The notes under the pieces are model-generated. The model saw only the letters and a program-made list of their open reading frames with translations, ran no database searches and was not told the origin of the DNA. Shown here one piece after another: positions 1 through 7,061 of a stretch of 64,000 nucleotides of DNA (the stretch's first letter is position 1; each line of letters opens with the position of its first letter). Source of the stretch: Halocynthiibacter styelae (GTDB lineage: Bacteria > Pseudomonadota > Alphaproteobacteria > Rhodobacterales > Rhodobacteraceae); contig NZ_JADCKQ010000001.1 of NCBI RefSeq assembly GCF_016123485.1, forward strand, positions 1-64,000, read 5' to 3'. The translations under genes and the position numbers were made by a program.

Positions 1-414
1 CCAGATGTAGGATATGTCTCCAGCCCATTTCTGATTGGGTCCAGTGGCTGAGAAATCCTGATCCAGTAGATTAGGCGCAATATTGAAGCGGTGATTGCTG
101 TCAGTCGTGACTTTATTCTTGCGGGTTCGAACAACCTTGATCCCGTTCTCACGCATCAACCGCCCAACCCGCCGGTGGCCAACCTTTAACCCCAACGCCT
201 GCAATTCCTCGGTCATGCGCGGGCGGCCATAGCTTTGCAGGCTAAGTCGGTGCTGTTCTCGAATATGAGCCAAAAGCACCATATCGTCCCGTTGAGTTTG
301 GCTGACGGGGCGTGTTCTCCAAGCGCGAAAACCACGGGAGCTTACCTGCAAAACACGGCAGAGAAACTCGATTGACCAGATCTTCTTCCAGGTGTCGATA
401 AAAGCAAACCTCAT
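1..414 (-). CDS. IS3-family transposase OrfB (rve integrase domain), partial
   Basis: This is the N-terminal part of the DDE transposase subunit; the catalytic core continues outside the window. The translation begins MRFAFIDTWKKIWSIEFLCR and contains the HTH_21-type stretch with SYGRPRMTEELQALGLKVG, followed by GRLMRENGI and the start of the rve core, GPNQKWAGDISYIW, where the first catalytic Asp lies. Its ATG overlaps the orfA stop as ATGA, so OrfB is made by reinitiation or as a frameshift fusion, as is usual in IS3 elements. No frame damage is visible in this part, so the element may be recent and active. Confidence 0.85.
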   Translation of the reverse strand, partial: MRFAFIDTWKKIWSIEFLCRVLQVSSRGFRAWRTRPVSQTQRDDMVLLAHIREQHRLSLQSYGRPRMTEELQALGLKVGHRRVGRLMRENGIKVVRTRKNKVTTDSNHRFNIAPNLLDQDFSATGPNQKWAGDISYIW

Positions 415-686
415 GCTCTTTGACCTGCGAAGAAGATCGTCGCCTTTTTTAACACTTCCCTCTCCTCGCGGAGCAGCCGGTTCTCTTTGCGCAGGCGGGC
501 GTTTTCCTTTTCCACATCTTCATGCGGGCCAGACATCAAATCATCACTCTGGTGTTGCTGAACCCACTTGTTCAAGGTCGAAACCCCAACGCCTAAATCT
601 GATGCAATCTGGGGGCGCGTCAACCCGCTGGTCGTCGCTATGCGAACCGCATCACGTCTGAACTCGTCGCTGTATCTTGGTGCCAT
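411..686 (-). CDS. IS3-family transposase OrfA (helix-turn-helix)
   Basis: This 91-residue protein is the DNA-binding subunit of the insertion sequence. The N-terminal half (MAPRYSDEFRRDAVRIATTS, then LTRPQIASDLGVGVSTLNKW) is the HTH_Tnp_1 domain. The C-terminal half, around residues 55-85, is a charged leucine-zipper-like coiled coil (ENARLRKENRLLREEREVLKKA) as in other OrfA proteins. It recognises the IS ends and partners OrfB. AAGGAG lies a short distance before the ATG at 686. The stop overlaps the orfB start. Confidence 0.9.
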   Translation of the reverse strand: MAPRYSDEFRRDAVRIATTSGLTRPQIASDLGVGVSTLNKWVQQHQSDDLMSGPHEDVEKENARLRKENRLLREEREVLKKATIFFAGQRA

Positions 687-739
687 GTCTTGTCTCCTTC
701 ATTGCGAATATCGCTCGAAAGAGGCCGGAACTAAATCGG

Positions 740-949
740 GACAAGACCAGTGACAAGGAAGTGGATCAGGATTCCGAAGCGCAGGGCCAGCAGCTTAAAA
801 CTATGGAAGAGATCCGCGAATTGGCCAGCGCTTCAAAAAACAAAGAGGAAGGCCCGAAAATCCCCCAGAGCGACTATGCTAAAGCGTTTCGTCAGGCACG
901 ACAGGATACATTTGACATGCAGAATTCCAAGGACGTCGATATCGACTAA
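740..949 (+). pseudogene. 3' remnant of a gene cut by the IS; tail resembles the Fic C-terminus
   Basis: An open frame runs out of the IS end and stops at 949, giving about 70 residues with no plausible start outside the IS. I do not recognise the domain. The last 25 residues (872-946; DYAKAFRQARQDTFDMQ then NSKDVDID) match the tail of the Fic protein downstream (DYAKSLRQAQSETRDMQ then KTREQDIE) at 13 of 25 positions, with most of the rest conservative. The parent protein therefore shared a C-terminal module with the Fic toxin. It could have been a second Fic protein or another secreted substrate; the fragment does not decide this. Confidence 0.6.
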
Positions 950-1031
950 ATCGTGCCAATAGCATCTGTCTTGCCTGTCAGATCACACAAGAAAAATTGC
1001 TTATTTTGACCAGAAATGGTATGATATTCAC

Positions 1032-1259
1032 ATGAAAGATAAAGACAAAATACCCACTGATACTGACATTGAAAAGATCCGCGAACGACGCCTTGAGGCG
1101 ATGCATCTGCAGGAAATGGAGGGCAACCCTCTAAGCCCTGAACAAATCGCAATGTTTGAAATGTTTGAGGAAAAACGCTGGACCGAAGAGCAATGTATTG
1201 AGCACATCCGTCAACGTGCCCAAAAGCTCGCAAAGCGATCTGCTGCACCAAATGAGTGA
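1032..1259 (+). CDS. Fic antitoxin, VbhA/FicA-like
   Basis: This small charged, helical protein of 75 residues lies directly before the Fic gene and overlaps it by 8 bp, the arrangement of class I Fic toxin-antitoxin pairs in which the antitoxin blocks the Fic ATP pocket. The region RRLEAMHLQEMEGNPLSPEQ resembles the VbhA segment carrying the inhibitory motif (S/T)xxxE(G/N). The Glu-Gly is present (MEGNP), but the Ser/Thr position reads as Leu or His in my hand alignment. The ATG at 1032 has only a weak ribosome-binding site. Assignment rests on position, size and this local similarity. Confidence 0.65.
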   Translation: MKDKDKIPTDTDIEKIRERRLEAMHLQEMEGNPLSPEQIAMFEMFEEKRWTEEQCIEHIRQRAQKLAKRSAAPNE

Positions 1260-1929
1260 TCCGGAATATTGCTATCCGCCTGACCACACCGTTCTGCGGA
1301 ACAAATGGGGGTTGAAGGATGCAGAATTCCTGAACGAAATCGAACGCGAACTGGTCGCCACCCGCACGACGCGCGGCATGCCTGAGGGGGATTTTGACCT
1401 GAAGCATCTGCAGGCCATGCATTTTCGGATGTTTCAGGATATCTATGATTGGGCCGGTGAAATCCGGACCGTTGAGATCAACAAAGGCGGCGATCAGTTT
1501 CAGTTCAGGCGCTTCATTGAAACCGGCATGGATGATGTTCATCGTCGCGTTGTCGCTGCTGATTATCTGAAAGGCAGCACGCCCGACGCGTTCTCAGAAA
1601 CCGCTGGAGAGCTGATCGGTGACATCAACCACATCCACCCATTTCGGGAGGGCAACGGCAGAACCCAGATGCAATATCTGAAGCAACTTTCCGAGAAGGC
1701 CGGGCATGATATCGACCTGAAATCAATTGACCGCGATGCGTGGATCACAGCCTCCCGCCAATCCCATCAGGCAGATTACACAGGCCTGCAAACCTGTATC
1801 AGAGGCGCGCTGAAAACGGAGCCACTGCATTCGCCGAACATCGACCAGAAAGACTACGCAAAATCCCTCCGTCAGGCGCAAAGCGAAACACGCGATATGC
1901 AAAAGACGCGGGAACAGGACATCGAATAG
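1252..1929 (+). CDS. Fic-domain adenylyltransferase toxin
   Basis: This 225-residue protein is a FIC-domain enzyme expected to transfer AMP from ATP to a target protein. The signature HPFREGNGR is complete at residues 129-137, with catalytic His129, and the preceding helix and beta-flap region (DWAGEIRTVEINKGGDQFQF) is typical. The ATG at 1252 overlaps the antitoxin stop, so the two are translationally coupled. There is no N-terminal inhibitory helix, consistent with control by a separate antitoxin. The last 25 residues (DNA 1852-1926) match the tail of the interrupted gene upstream. The neighbouring relaxase genes make a conjugation-linked role possible, as for Bartonella VbhT, but no BID domain is visible. 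Confidence 0.9.
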   Translation: MSDPEYCYPPDHTVLRNKWGLKDAEFLNEIERELVATRTTRGMPEGDFDLKHLQAMHFRMFQDIYDWAGEIRTVEINKGGDQFQFRRFIETGMDDVHRRVVAADYLKGSTPDAFSETAGELIGDINHIHPFREGNGRTQMQYLKQLSEKAGHDIDLKSIDRDAWITASRQSHQADYTGLQTCIRGALKTEPLHSPNIDQKDYAKSLRQAQSETRDMQKTREQDIE

Positions 1930-2003
1930 ATATGCGAAGTTCTATTGGAAACTTCAGCCGGACAATTAAAAGCGATGACCGAGGTATAATATCATCACAC
2001 ATT

Positions 2004-2504
2004 TCAATTGCATGATACTCTTTGGTATGCCTCTTGTTTGTCTGCGTCAGTCATCAGTGTTCCTGAGTGATTTTCCAGAAATGTCATTTCTTCCCTTTGA
2101 AGCTTGATATCTTCGTCAACTGACCAGACGAGAAAACCGCAATAGATCGGCAAGCGTTCATAGCTGGCACGAAAATCTATAGCAGCGTACAAACCTTCTG
2201 GGTTTCTATACCACGTGACTTTTGTATTTGTTAGATGGGTAAGTCTGCCATATTTTTCTCGAATTGCTCCCCAATGTCGCGAAAACTCTTCCAGAGATAC
2301 GCTATTTTTTTGCCGCTCTGTGAACATCGCATAAGCCGCTTCATACTGCTCTACCTCACGAAGCTGAAAATAGGAGTTATGAACCGTAATCGTGCGTTCA
2401 ATTAGTTCACTTTCAATTTCTTCCTGAGCGAGAGCTACCTGTAGAAACAGTGTAGTCAATACCACCGACAGAGTTGCGAGAAGTCGAATCTGGAACACTT
2501 TCAT
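2004..2504 (-). CDS. exported DUF4019-like protein
   Basis: This 166-residue protein starts with a clear signal peptide (residues 1-26, MKVFQIRLLATLSVVLTTLF ending ALA). The mature part has the DUF4019-like pattern: helices with YEAAYAMFTERQKNSVSLEEF, then WGAIREKYGRL and a beta-rich stretch with YAAIDFRASYERLPIYCGF. The function of that family is not known to me. The ATG overlaps the stop of the membrane-protein gene before it by 4 bp, so it is the last gene of the minus-strand series running from the acyltransferase. It probably acts in the periplasm; a role in self-protection is only a guess from position. Confidence 0.6.
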   Translation of the reverse strand: MKVFQIRLLATLSVVLTTLFLQVALAQEEIESELIERTITVHNSYFQLREVEQYEAAYAMFTERQKNSVSLEEFSRHWGAIREKYGRLTHLTNTKVTWYRNPEGLYAAIDFRASYERLPIYCGFLVWSVDEDIKLQREEMTFLENHSGTLMTDADKQEAYQRVSCN

Positions 2505-2818
2505 ATTTTACTTCTGATTGCTCCTAATCCAAATGATATCATTATCCAAACCACTGCGACCAGAATAGCCATAAGGGTGGGGAAAAACTCCGGCAAAATA
2601 TAGGCCGAAAGAATGGGCAACGATACTGCAGTAAAAATAAGCAGCTTTGTGTCCCTGAAGAAAAGATTCGCAGCAATACCCGCGATCATTATAAGTGAAA
2701 GATATTCGAGGTGGCTATTCTCTCTATAGGCCAGAGTGAGAAGTGATGAAATATGGACCACGGCAACAAGTATCGCCGCAGTCAAACCCCATAGTACCCA
2801 TTTGAAGGCGTTATTCAT
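2501..2818 (-). CDS. small multi-pass membrane protein
   Basis: This 105-residue protein is almost entirely hydrophobic, with about four predicted membrane segments (around residues 7-30, 38-54, 58-76 and 80-98) and a short basic C-terminus (IRSKI). No family is recognised. It lies 2 bp after the glycine-rich protein and overlaps the next gene by 4 bp, so all three are surely co-transcribed. Small membrane proteins encoded beside toxins are often immunity proteins; that is an inference from context only. Confidence 0.6.
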   Translation of the reverse strand: MNNAFKWVLWGLTAAILVAVVHISSLLTLAYRENSHLEYLSLIMIAGIAANLFFRDTKLLIFTAVSLPILSAYILPEFFPTLMAILVAVVWIMISFGLGAIRSKI

Positions 2819-2820
2819 GA

Positions 2821-4173
2821 TCAGAGCAACGAGTCGTTTGCTGTATCAAAGATTTCATACGAATTTTGATACCATTCATAGTCTGCAACAAGTTCTGCAG
2901 GCCCCTCAATAACGCCTTGTATGAACGCATCTCCCTCTCCAAACGTAACCAGTGAATAGCTATAGTCTTCATCAGTCAGATCATCTGGGGTGTTGTCATA
3001 TCGTTGGATCATCCGGCCAACATACCCATGTGCTAGAACGTGTTCATTTTCAATTGTATAATTCACAACGATATCAGATTGATTGGGGTTTGGATTTTCG
3101 ACAACAAAAGAAGATACAAAATTGGTGTTGCCATCCAAAATTGTCAGATTGCCAACATCGTTGACTGTGCCATTGATTGTTGCAGCGCTATCATCACCCG
3201 GAGTGGGATTTGCAATTAGGGCATCCTCAAGTGCAGCCAAACCATCGTGGCTAAACCTCAACGCATCATACCCGTTGAGTGGAACGGATACGGAAGAATC
3301 GTAGTCATGATAGAACATGCTATCAGTCGAGTATTCCTCTATTCCGGGCTGGACTGGAATTGCGAAGCTAGGCAATCTGTCGGTGTTCGGCTCAATAATC
3401 ATTAGTCCATCAGTTAAATCTATTCCTGACGAAACTAATACATCACCGCTATTGATCACATCTGCCTCTGCGTAGTTGCCTGCCTCATCAGTGAATACAA
3501 ATTCATCTGCTGTAGTGCCATTTGCGAGCATCATCGCTTCCGCAATTGTGTGCCCTTCCTGCACCAAAGTTCTTGCTTGGAGGTGGCTCTCAGTAACTTG
3601 CAGGGCAGTTTCAATTCTGGCGTGCGTAATAGATACCCCATCATCATATAAGGCTACATGCTCTAAATGGATGTGCGCTTCGGAATAGAAATCGAGCTTT
3701 GCCTGTATTTGCTCTGATGACAGATCGGCCCAACCAAGCGATGAAATTATTTCTTGTTGACTGGTATAAGCAGTTTCAAGATTGGCCCCATGCTCAATGA
3801 TATATTCTTCAGCGATGAGCAGAGTAACTGGCCCGCTGATGCTTGCACTACCGCCAGTAATAATGGCTGTTTCAACATATTGGATGTCCACAATTTCAAC
3901 ACTTGGTTCTGGATTGGACGATCCTCCTGCACCACCAGATGATCCACCTGAAAATGAACCACCATCGCCTCCTTCACCACCATTGCCGATACCACCACCA
4001 CCAGCTACAATTGTACCAAGGAAAGTAGATCCGTCAGGTAACGTATCCCCTGGGCTATATGTAACGCCATCAATGACCGTTGTGTCGGAACCTCCGTTCC
4101 CGCCACCGCCACCTTCTGATGGTGCTCCATAAGAGATTTTATTATTCAATGAAAATAGAAAGTTTCCAAACAT
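2821..4173 (-). CDS. glycine-rich acidic protein, candidate acyltransferase substrate
   Basis: I do not recognise this 450-residue protein. Residues 1-19 are mildly hydrophobic; 20-85 are a glycine/serine-rich linker interrupted by a segment with DGVTYSPGDTLPDGST; 90-450 are acidic and alternate predicted strands and helices. There is no Sec signal, no transmembrane segment and no RTX nonapeptide. Lysine is almost absent: only Lys12 and Lys159. The gene directly follows one for a HlyC-like toxin-activating lysine acyltransferase, so it is the natural candidate substrate, and one of the two lysines would be the acceptor. It could equally be an adhesin or surface protein. Base composition is AT-richer than the surrounding chromosome, suggesting transfer. 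Confidence 0.6.
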   Translation of the reverse strand: MFGNFLFSLNNKISYGAPSEGGGGGNGGSDTTVIDGVTYSPGDTLPDGSTFLGTIVAGGGGIGNGGEGGDGGSFSGGSSGGAGGSSNPEPSVEIVDIQYVETAIITGGSASISGPVTLLIAEEYIIEHGANLETAYTSQQEIISSLGWADLSSEQIQAKLDFYSEAHIHLEHVALYDDGVSITHARIETALQVTESHLQARTLVQEGHTIAEAMMLANGTTADEFVFTDEAGNYAEADVINSGDVLVSSGIDLTDGLMIIEPNTDRLPSFAIPVQPGIEEYSTDSMFYHDYDSSVSVPLNGYDALRFSHDGLAALEDALIANPTPGDDSAATINGTVNDVGNLTILDGNTNFVSSFVVENPNPNQSDIVVNYTIENEHVLAHGYVGRMIQRYDNTPDDLTDEDYSYSLVTFGEGDAFIQGVIEGPAELVADYEWYQNSYEIFDTANDSLL

Positions 4174-4253
4174 AGCGCCCTCGTATGGATTGATCTCTCG
4201 CGGGCAAATAGCTGGCTATCAGTTGGCATTGAAAACGTAAATTTTTGCTCACG

Positions 4254-4703
4254 TCAAGGTAGTATTTTCTTCCTTAAATGTCGGCTGGACACCTTCAACC
4301 GCCCACAGTCTTTTTTTATCGTAACAGTTTTTGTGACATTCATTTTTCCGTCTCTGCGGATGTAATGTGCCTGCAAGTGAGGGAAGCTGTCAGCAAGTGT
4401 GGGAAGCAAAGTTCGTGGATTAATATTGTGTCCTATCAGACTGATAATCCAGAGCTGCTCACCTGATCTCCATTCACTAAATGTGAGTGGTACTCTGTTT
4501 TCAATATGTTTCGCTGCCGTCTGATCATTCAGGAAGGCCCATGTCACAACGCCGTACTGTCCGGATCCTTCAAAAAACTTGTACTGTTTATGACGTATTG
4601 GCGGCAATAACATCGTATTGATATCTGCCAGAATGTAGTTGCGGTGAACCGGGCAGACCGACATTGCCTTACACATCGAGGCCAAGGCTTGGTTTTCGTC
4701 CAT
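4254..4703 (-). CDS. HlyC-like toxin-activating lysine acyltransferase
   Basis: This 149-residue protein matches the HlyC/ApxC family, which uses acyl-ACP to acylate internal lysines of protoxins. CPVHRNYILADINTMLLPPI aligns with the HlyC region SSPLHRNW-FAINVLPAI, placing catalytic His23 of HlyC at His20. WAFLN and EWRSGEQLWII match SWANL and DWTSGDRKWFI. In this hand alignment, made from remembered HlyC sequence, the second key residue Asp92 corresponds to Ser88, so the active site may be altered. Length fits the family (about 150-170). It is the first gene of the minus-strand series, 80 bp before the glycine-rich protein. No RTX toxin gene or type I secretion genes lie in the window. Confidence 0.8.
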   Translation of the reverse strand: MDENQALASMCKAMSVCPVHRNYILADINTMLLPPIRHKQYKFFEGSGQYGVVTWAFLNDQTAAKHIENRVPLTFSEWRSGEQLWIISLIGHNINPRTLLPTLADSFPHLQAHYIRRDGKMNVTKTVTIKKDCGRLKVSSRHLRKKILP

Positions 4704-4998
4704 AGTTTTCTCATTTAAATTAGTGGCTTGTATTAAACATCATATAGCGTGCAAAGCGGGCTGACATGTGATGCGGATTTTCGAATCTTTTCATGGGGAG
4801 CAAAGGCTGTTTTGTGTCTTCCTGTCTACCGTTAACATGTTGCTAGTTTAGAAGGCCGGTGTGTTTCTCTTGCGGTCAGTAATGTGGATTCGAAGCAGCA
4901 CAGTGAAAATGTGCTCTTTCCGCAGAGCGCAGATACCCTATGCGGGACCCACGCTCGCTGCGTTCGGAGATAAAAGCTTTACACTAAATGCGGGCGGC

Positions 4999-6282
4999 CT
5001 ACGTAATATCGAAGTCGATTCCACGTTGCCGATCTTGTGTCGGGGAGCGGTGAGGTGGTGGGTGATCAGGACTGTGCATTCGCATCATGCCGGAGATATT
5101 TGTTGCCAGTATCTGCCGCTCTTTTCGATGCCCTTGCTTTTTCCGGTCAATCTGCACCTGTAGTTGGCGACGTTCTTTCATTTGTTCCCGGATCATAAAG
5201 TCGCGTTGCTTCTGATCACGCCGGGCCGCTTGCAGGGCTTCCTGTTCATTGCGTTTCCGGATCGCCTGATGGGCTCCTGTCAGGCGGTCAAACATGCCGC
5301 GCAATCCCGTATTCAGGCGGTCAGAGCGTAGTCTTGTTTCCCGAACCCAGCGTTTTTCTTGTCCGGCCTGCAACTTTTGCCTTTCTTCGCGGTGCATCTG
5401 TTTCAACTCAGCATGGGCATCGTTCAGGGGCTCCATATCCTTCGCCTGCCGCTCTGTCGCTTGCGCGATATATCCCTGCATCTGCGTGGTCACTTTGGTG
5501 CGGATTGTGGATGTTGCCTCAGAAACTGAGGGCAGATCTTCGGATGATTCCAGTTTTGCCCTGACTTCTCTGGATTTCAGGCCTGTCCATTTCGCAATCG
5601 AGTGAGGTTTGCCATCAATATCAAGCGCAACAAAGCCACGCCGGTCTCCGCGTGCCAAAAAATACCCGCGCTCTTCCAGCGCATTTCTGAAACCTTGCTG
5701 CGTATCGCTGCCCGCCCATGCCTGCTGAAACACCTGCCTGATTTCACGCGGATCAAGCCCCTTCCGCTTTGCCTGCTGCCATTCTTCCAGCGTGAAATTC
5801 AGCGGATTTTTATAGCCGTAAGTCGCCAGTCCATCAGGTAATTCCCAGCCATGATCCAGAAACAGATCACGCGATACATCCCGCAGGGCCAGCTTATAGC
5901 GCCCCATGTGGATCGCTTTCAGATCTTCAACACCAATGCGCGACCAGACCACATGGGCATGCCTGCGGCCTTCTTTTTCATGTGTGACAATGGCACGGGG
6001 CTGCCCCTCCAGACCGAGAGATTTCTCCACGCGATCTGCAGCGTCCAGAAACTCCTGTTCACTGGCGACGTGATCCTGTGGCGGGTTCAGGCTCAGGGAA
6101 AACATGAATTTCCGGCACTTGGTTGCTTTTGAAATCGCATGCATTTCAGCAAGCGCACCATGCAGATCGTCTGATGAGAAATCCCGCAGCTCCAGACAGG
6201 AGATATGGTCATTGTCGCGCTCATTCATCAGGTGATCAGCCAGAGCCTTCGCGCCGCCACGGTGAGAGGCCTTCAGGATCAT
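4999..6282 (-). CDS. relaxase/mobilization nuclease (MOBP-type)
   Basis: This 427-residue protein nicks oriT and leads the strand during conjugative mobilization. The N-terminus (MILKASHRGGAKALADHLM) is typical of alphaproteobacterial relaxases of this group, and the metal-binding HUH motif is visible in GRRHAHVVWSRI near residue 105. The C-terminal half, from about residue 290, is a long charged coiled coil rich in Arg and Gln. The ATG at 6282 overlaps the mobC stop as ATGA, which favours it over an in-frame start 42 bp upstream. No type IV secretion genes occur in the window, so transfer would need a helper system. Confidence 0.88.
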   Translation of the reverse strand: MILKASHRGGAKALADHLMNERDNDHISCLELRDFSSDDLHGALAEMHAISKATKCRKFMFSLSLNPPQDHVASEQEFLDAADRVEKSLGLEGQPRAIVTHEKEGRRHAHVVWSRIGVEDLKAIHMGRYKLALRDVSRDLFLDHGWELPDGLATYGYKNPLNFTLEEWQQAKRKGLDPREIRQVFQQAWAGSDTQQGFRNALEERGYFLARGDRRGFVALDIDGKPHSIAKWTGLKSREVRAKLESSEDLPSVSEATSTIRTKVTTQMQGYIAQATERQAKDMEPLNDAHAELKQMHREERQKLQAGQEKRWVRETRLRSDRLNTGLRGMFDRLTGAHQAIRKRNEQEALQAARRDQKQRDFMIREQMKERRQLQVQIDRKKQGHRKERQILATNISGMMRMHSPDHPPPHRSPTQDRQRGIDFDIT

Positions 6283-6659
6283 GATTTCACCCCCAGCGCG
6301 TCCATGATCGTCGTCCGCATCCATGCGATTTCAGCCACCGCGCGTTTCAGATCTTCTTCAAGTTCCGCATCAACGATCAGCGTACCTTGATTCAAGTGTT
6401 TAGCGATCTGATTGAGATTATTGGCCTGCCGCGTTTGCCCCAACCGCACGAGCACTTCCGCCAGCAGTTGCTGTTTTGCATCCGGTGCCTTCCGCCGCTG
6501 ACGATACTTTGGGGCATCTGCGTTCAACACCACCGACTTGATATAAGAGGCCAGCGGCATAGACCCAGCCTGCGCTTCAATCTGAGCGCGTTCATCAGCC
6601 GTCAGGCGCAGGGAAAACGGGGCAGGACGCGGGGCTTTGGGGTTGCTCTGCACATTCAT
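6279..6659 (-). CDS. mobC: MobC-like relaxosome accessory protein
   Basis: This 126-residue protein belongs to the MobC/MbeC-type family that binds oriT and helps the relaxase open the DNA. It has a ribbon-helix-helix-like N-terminal part (FSLRLTADERAQIEAQA, then PLASYIKSVVL) and the characteristic RQANNLNQIAKHLNQG segment near residues 77-92. It overlaps the relaxase gene by 4 bp, and its upstream region carries nested inverted repeats that may be the oriT it binds. Confidence 0.82.
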   Translation of the reverse strand: MNVQSNPKAPRPAPFSLRLTADERAQIEAQAGSMPLASYIKSVVLNADAPKYRQRRKAPDAKQQLLAEVLVRLGQTRQANNLNQIAKHLNQGTLIVDAELEEDLKRAVAEIAWMRTTIMDALGVKS

Positions 6660-7061
6660 GGCCGAGGCCCCCGCAGATGTTGTTTGTGGGGTTTGAGAAC
6701 CTCATTCCAGTTCTCTAATTCCTCAAACAAAGTGTTCGAACATACTTGCTTTCTGTCCGCCACAAAATCCCATCTGAATGATTGACGTTAAATTTTTTTC
6801 AATTCACATATCGCATGTGGGTGCCTTGCATGACATTTTGTCTGCTTTTCCGTGGAAAACCTAACCTCCCCTTTGTCTGGTGTTTCTGGTGCAGATCTGA
6901 CCGAAACTCATGGGATGGGACTGTCTTTATCGCGCAGGCGCGTTGGAGAATGTGGGGCTGATCCGGGCGTCGGTGTAACCCGCCATGATCGCCCCCCAAA
7001 CGCAGCCATGCCCACAATCACACCCGCGGTGGCTGTCTTGTTCAGGCTATGAAATCCGAAC
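6660..7061. other. non-coding region upstream of mobC, possible oriT
   Basis: No convincing gene lies here. Close to the mobC start there is a nested inverted repeat: GTTTGAG at 6691-6697 pairs with CTCAAAC at 6722-6728, and inside it GAGAAC at 6695-6700 pairs with GTTCTC at 6710-6715. Repeats of this kind next to mobC are common at oriT or as MobC operators. On the minus strand, 6930-7050 reads like a short coding fragment broken at a run of six G (...AGVIVGMAAFG, then in another frame IMAGYTDARISPTF and a stop). It may be a decayed pilin-like or membrane gene at the edge of the mobile block. Confidence 0.4.

Larger units (their letters stand above)
1..740 (-). mobile_element. IS3-family insertion sequence, left end outside window
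   Basis: Two overlapping minus-strand transposase frames (orfA at 411-686, orfB from 414 to the window edge) give the two-frame layout of IS3-family elements. The inner end must lie between the orfA start at 686 and the resumed reading frame of the interrupted gene near 740; I could not fix the terminal inverted repeat because the other end is missing. The element appears to have inserted into the gene whose 3' end survives at 740-949. Confidence 0.75.

Noticed and set aside
2821-4173. RTX calcium-binding repeats in the glycine-rich protein
   Set aside because: The glycine-rich part lacks the GGxGxDxUx nonapeptide; it is a Gly/Ser linker.
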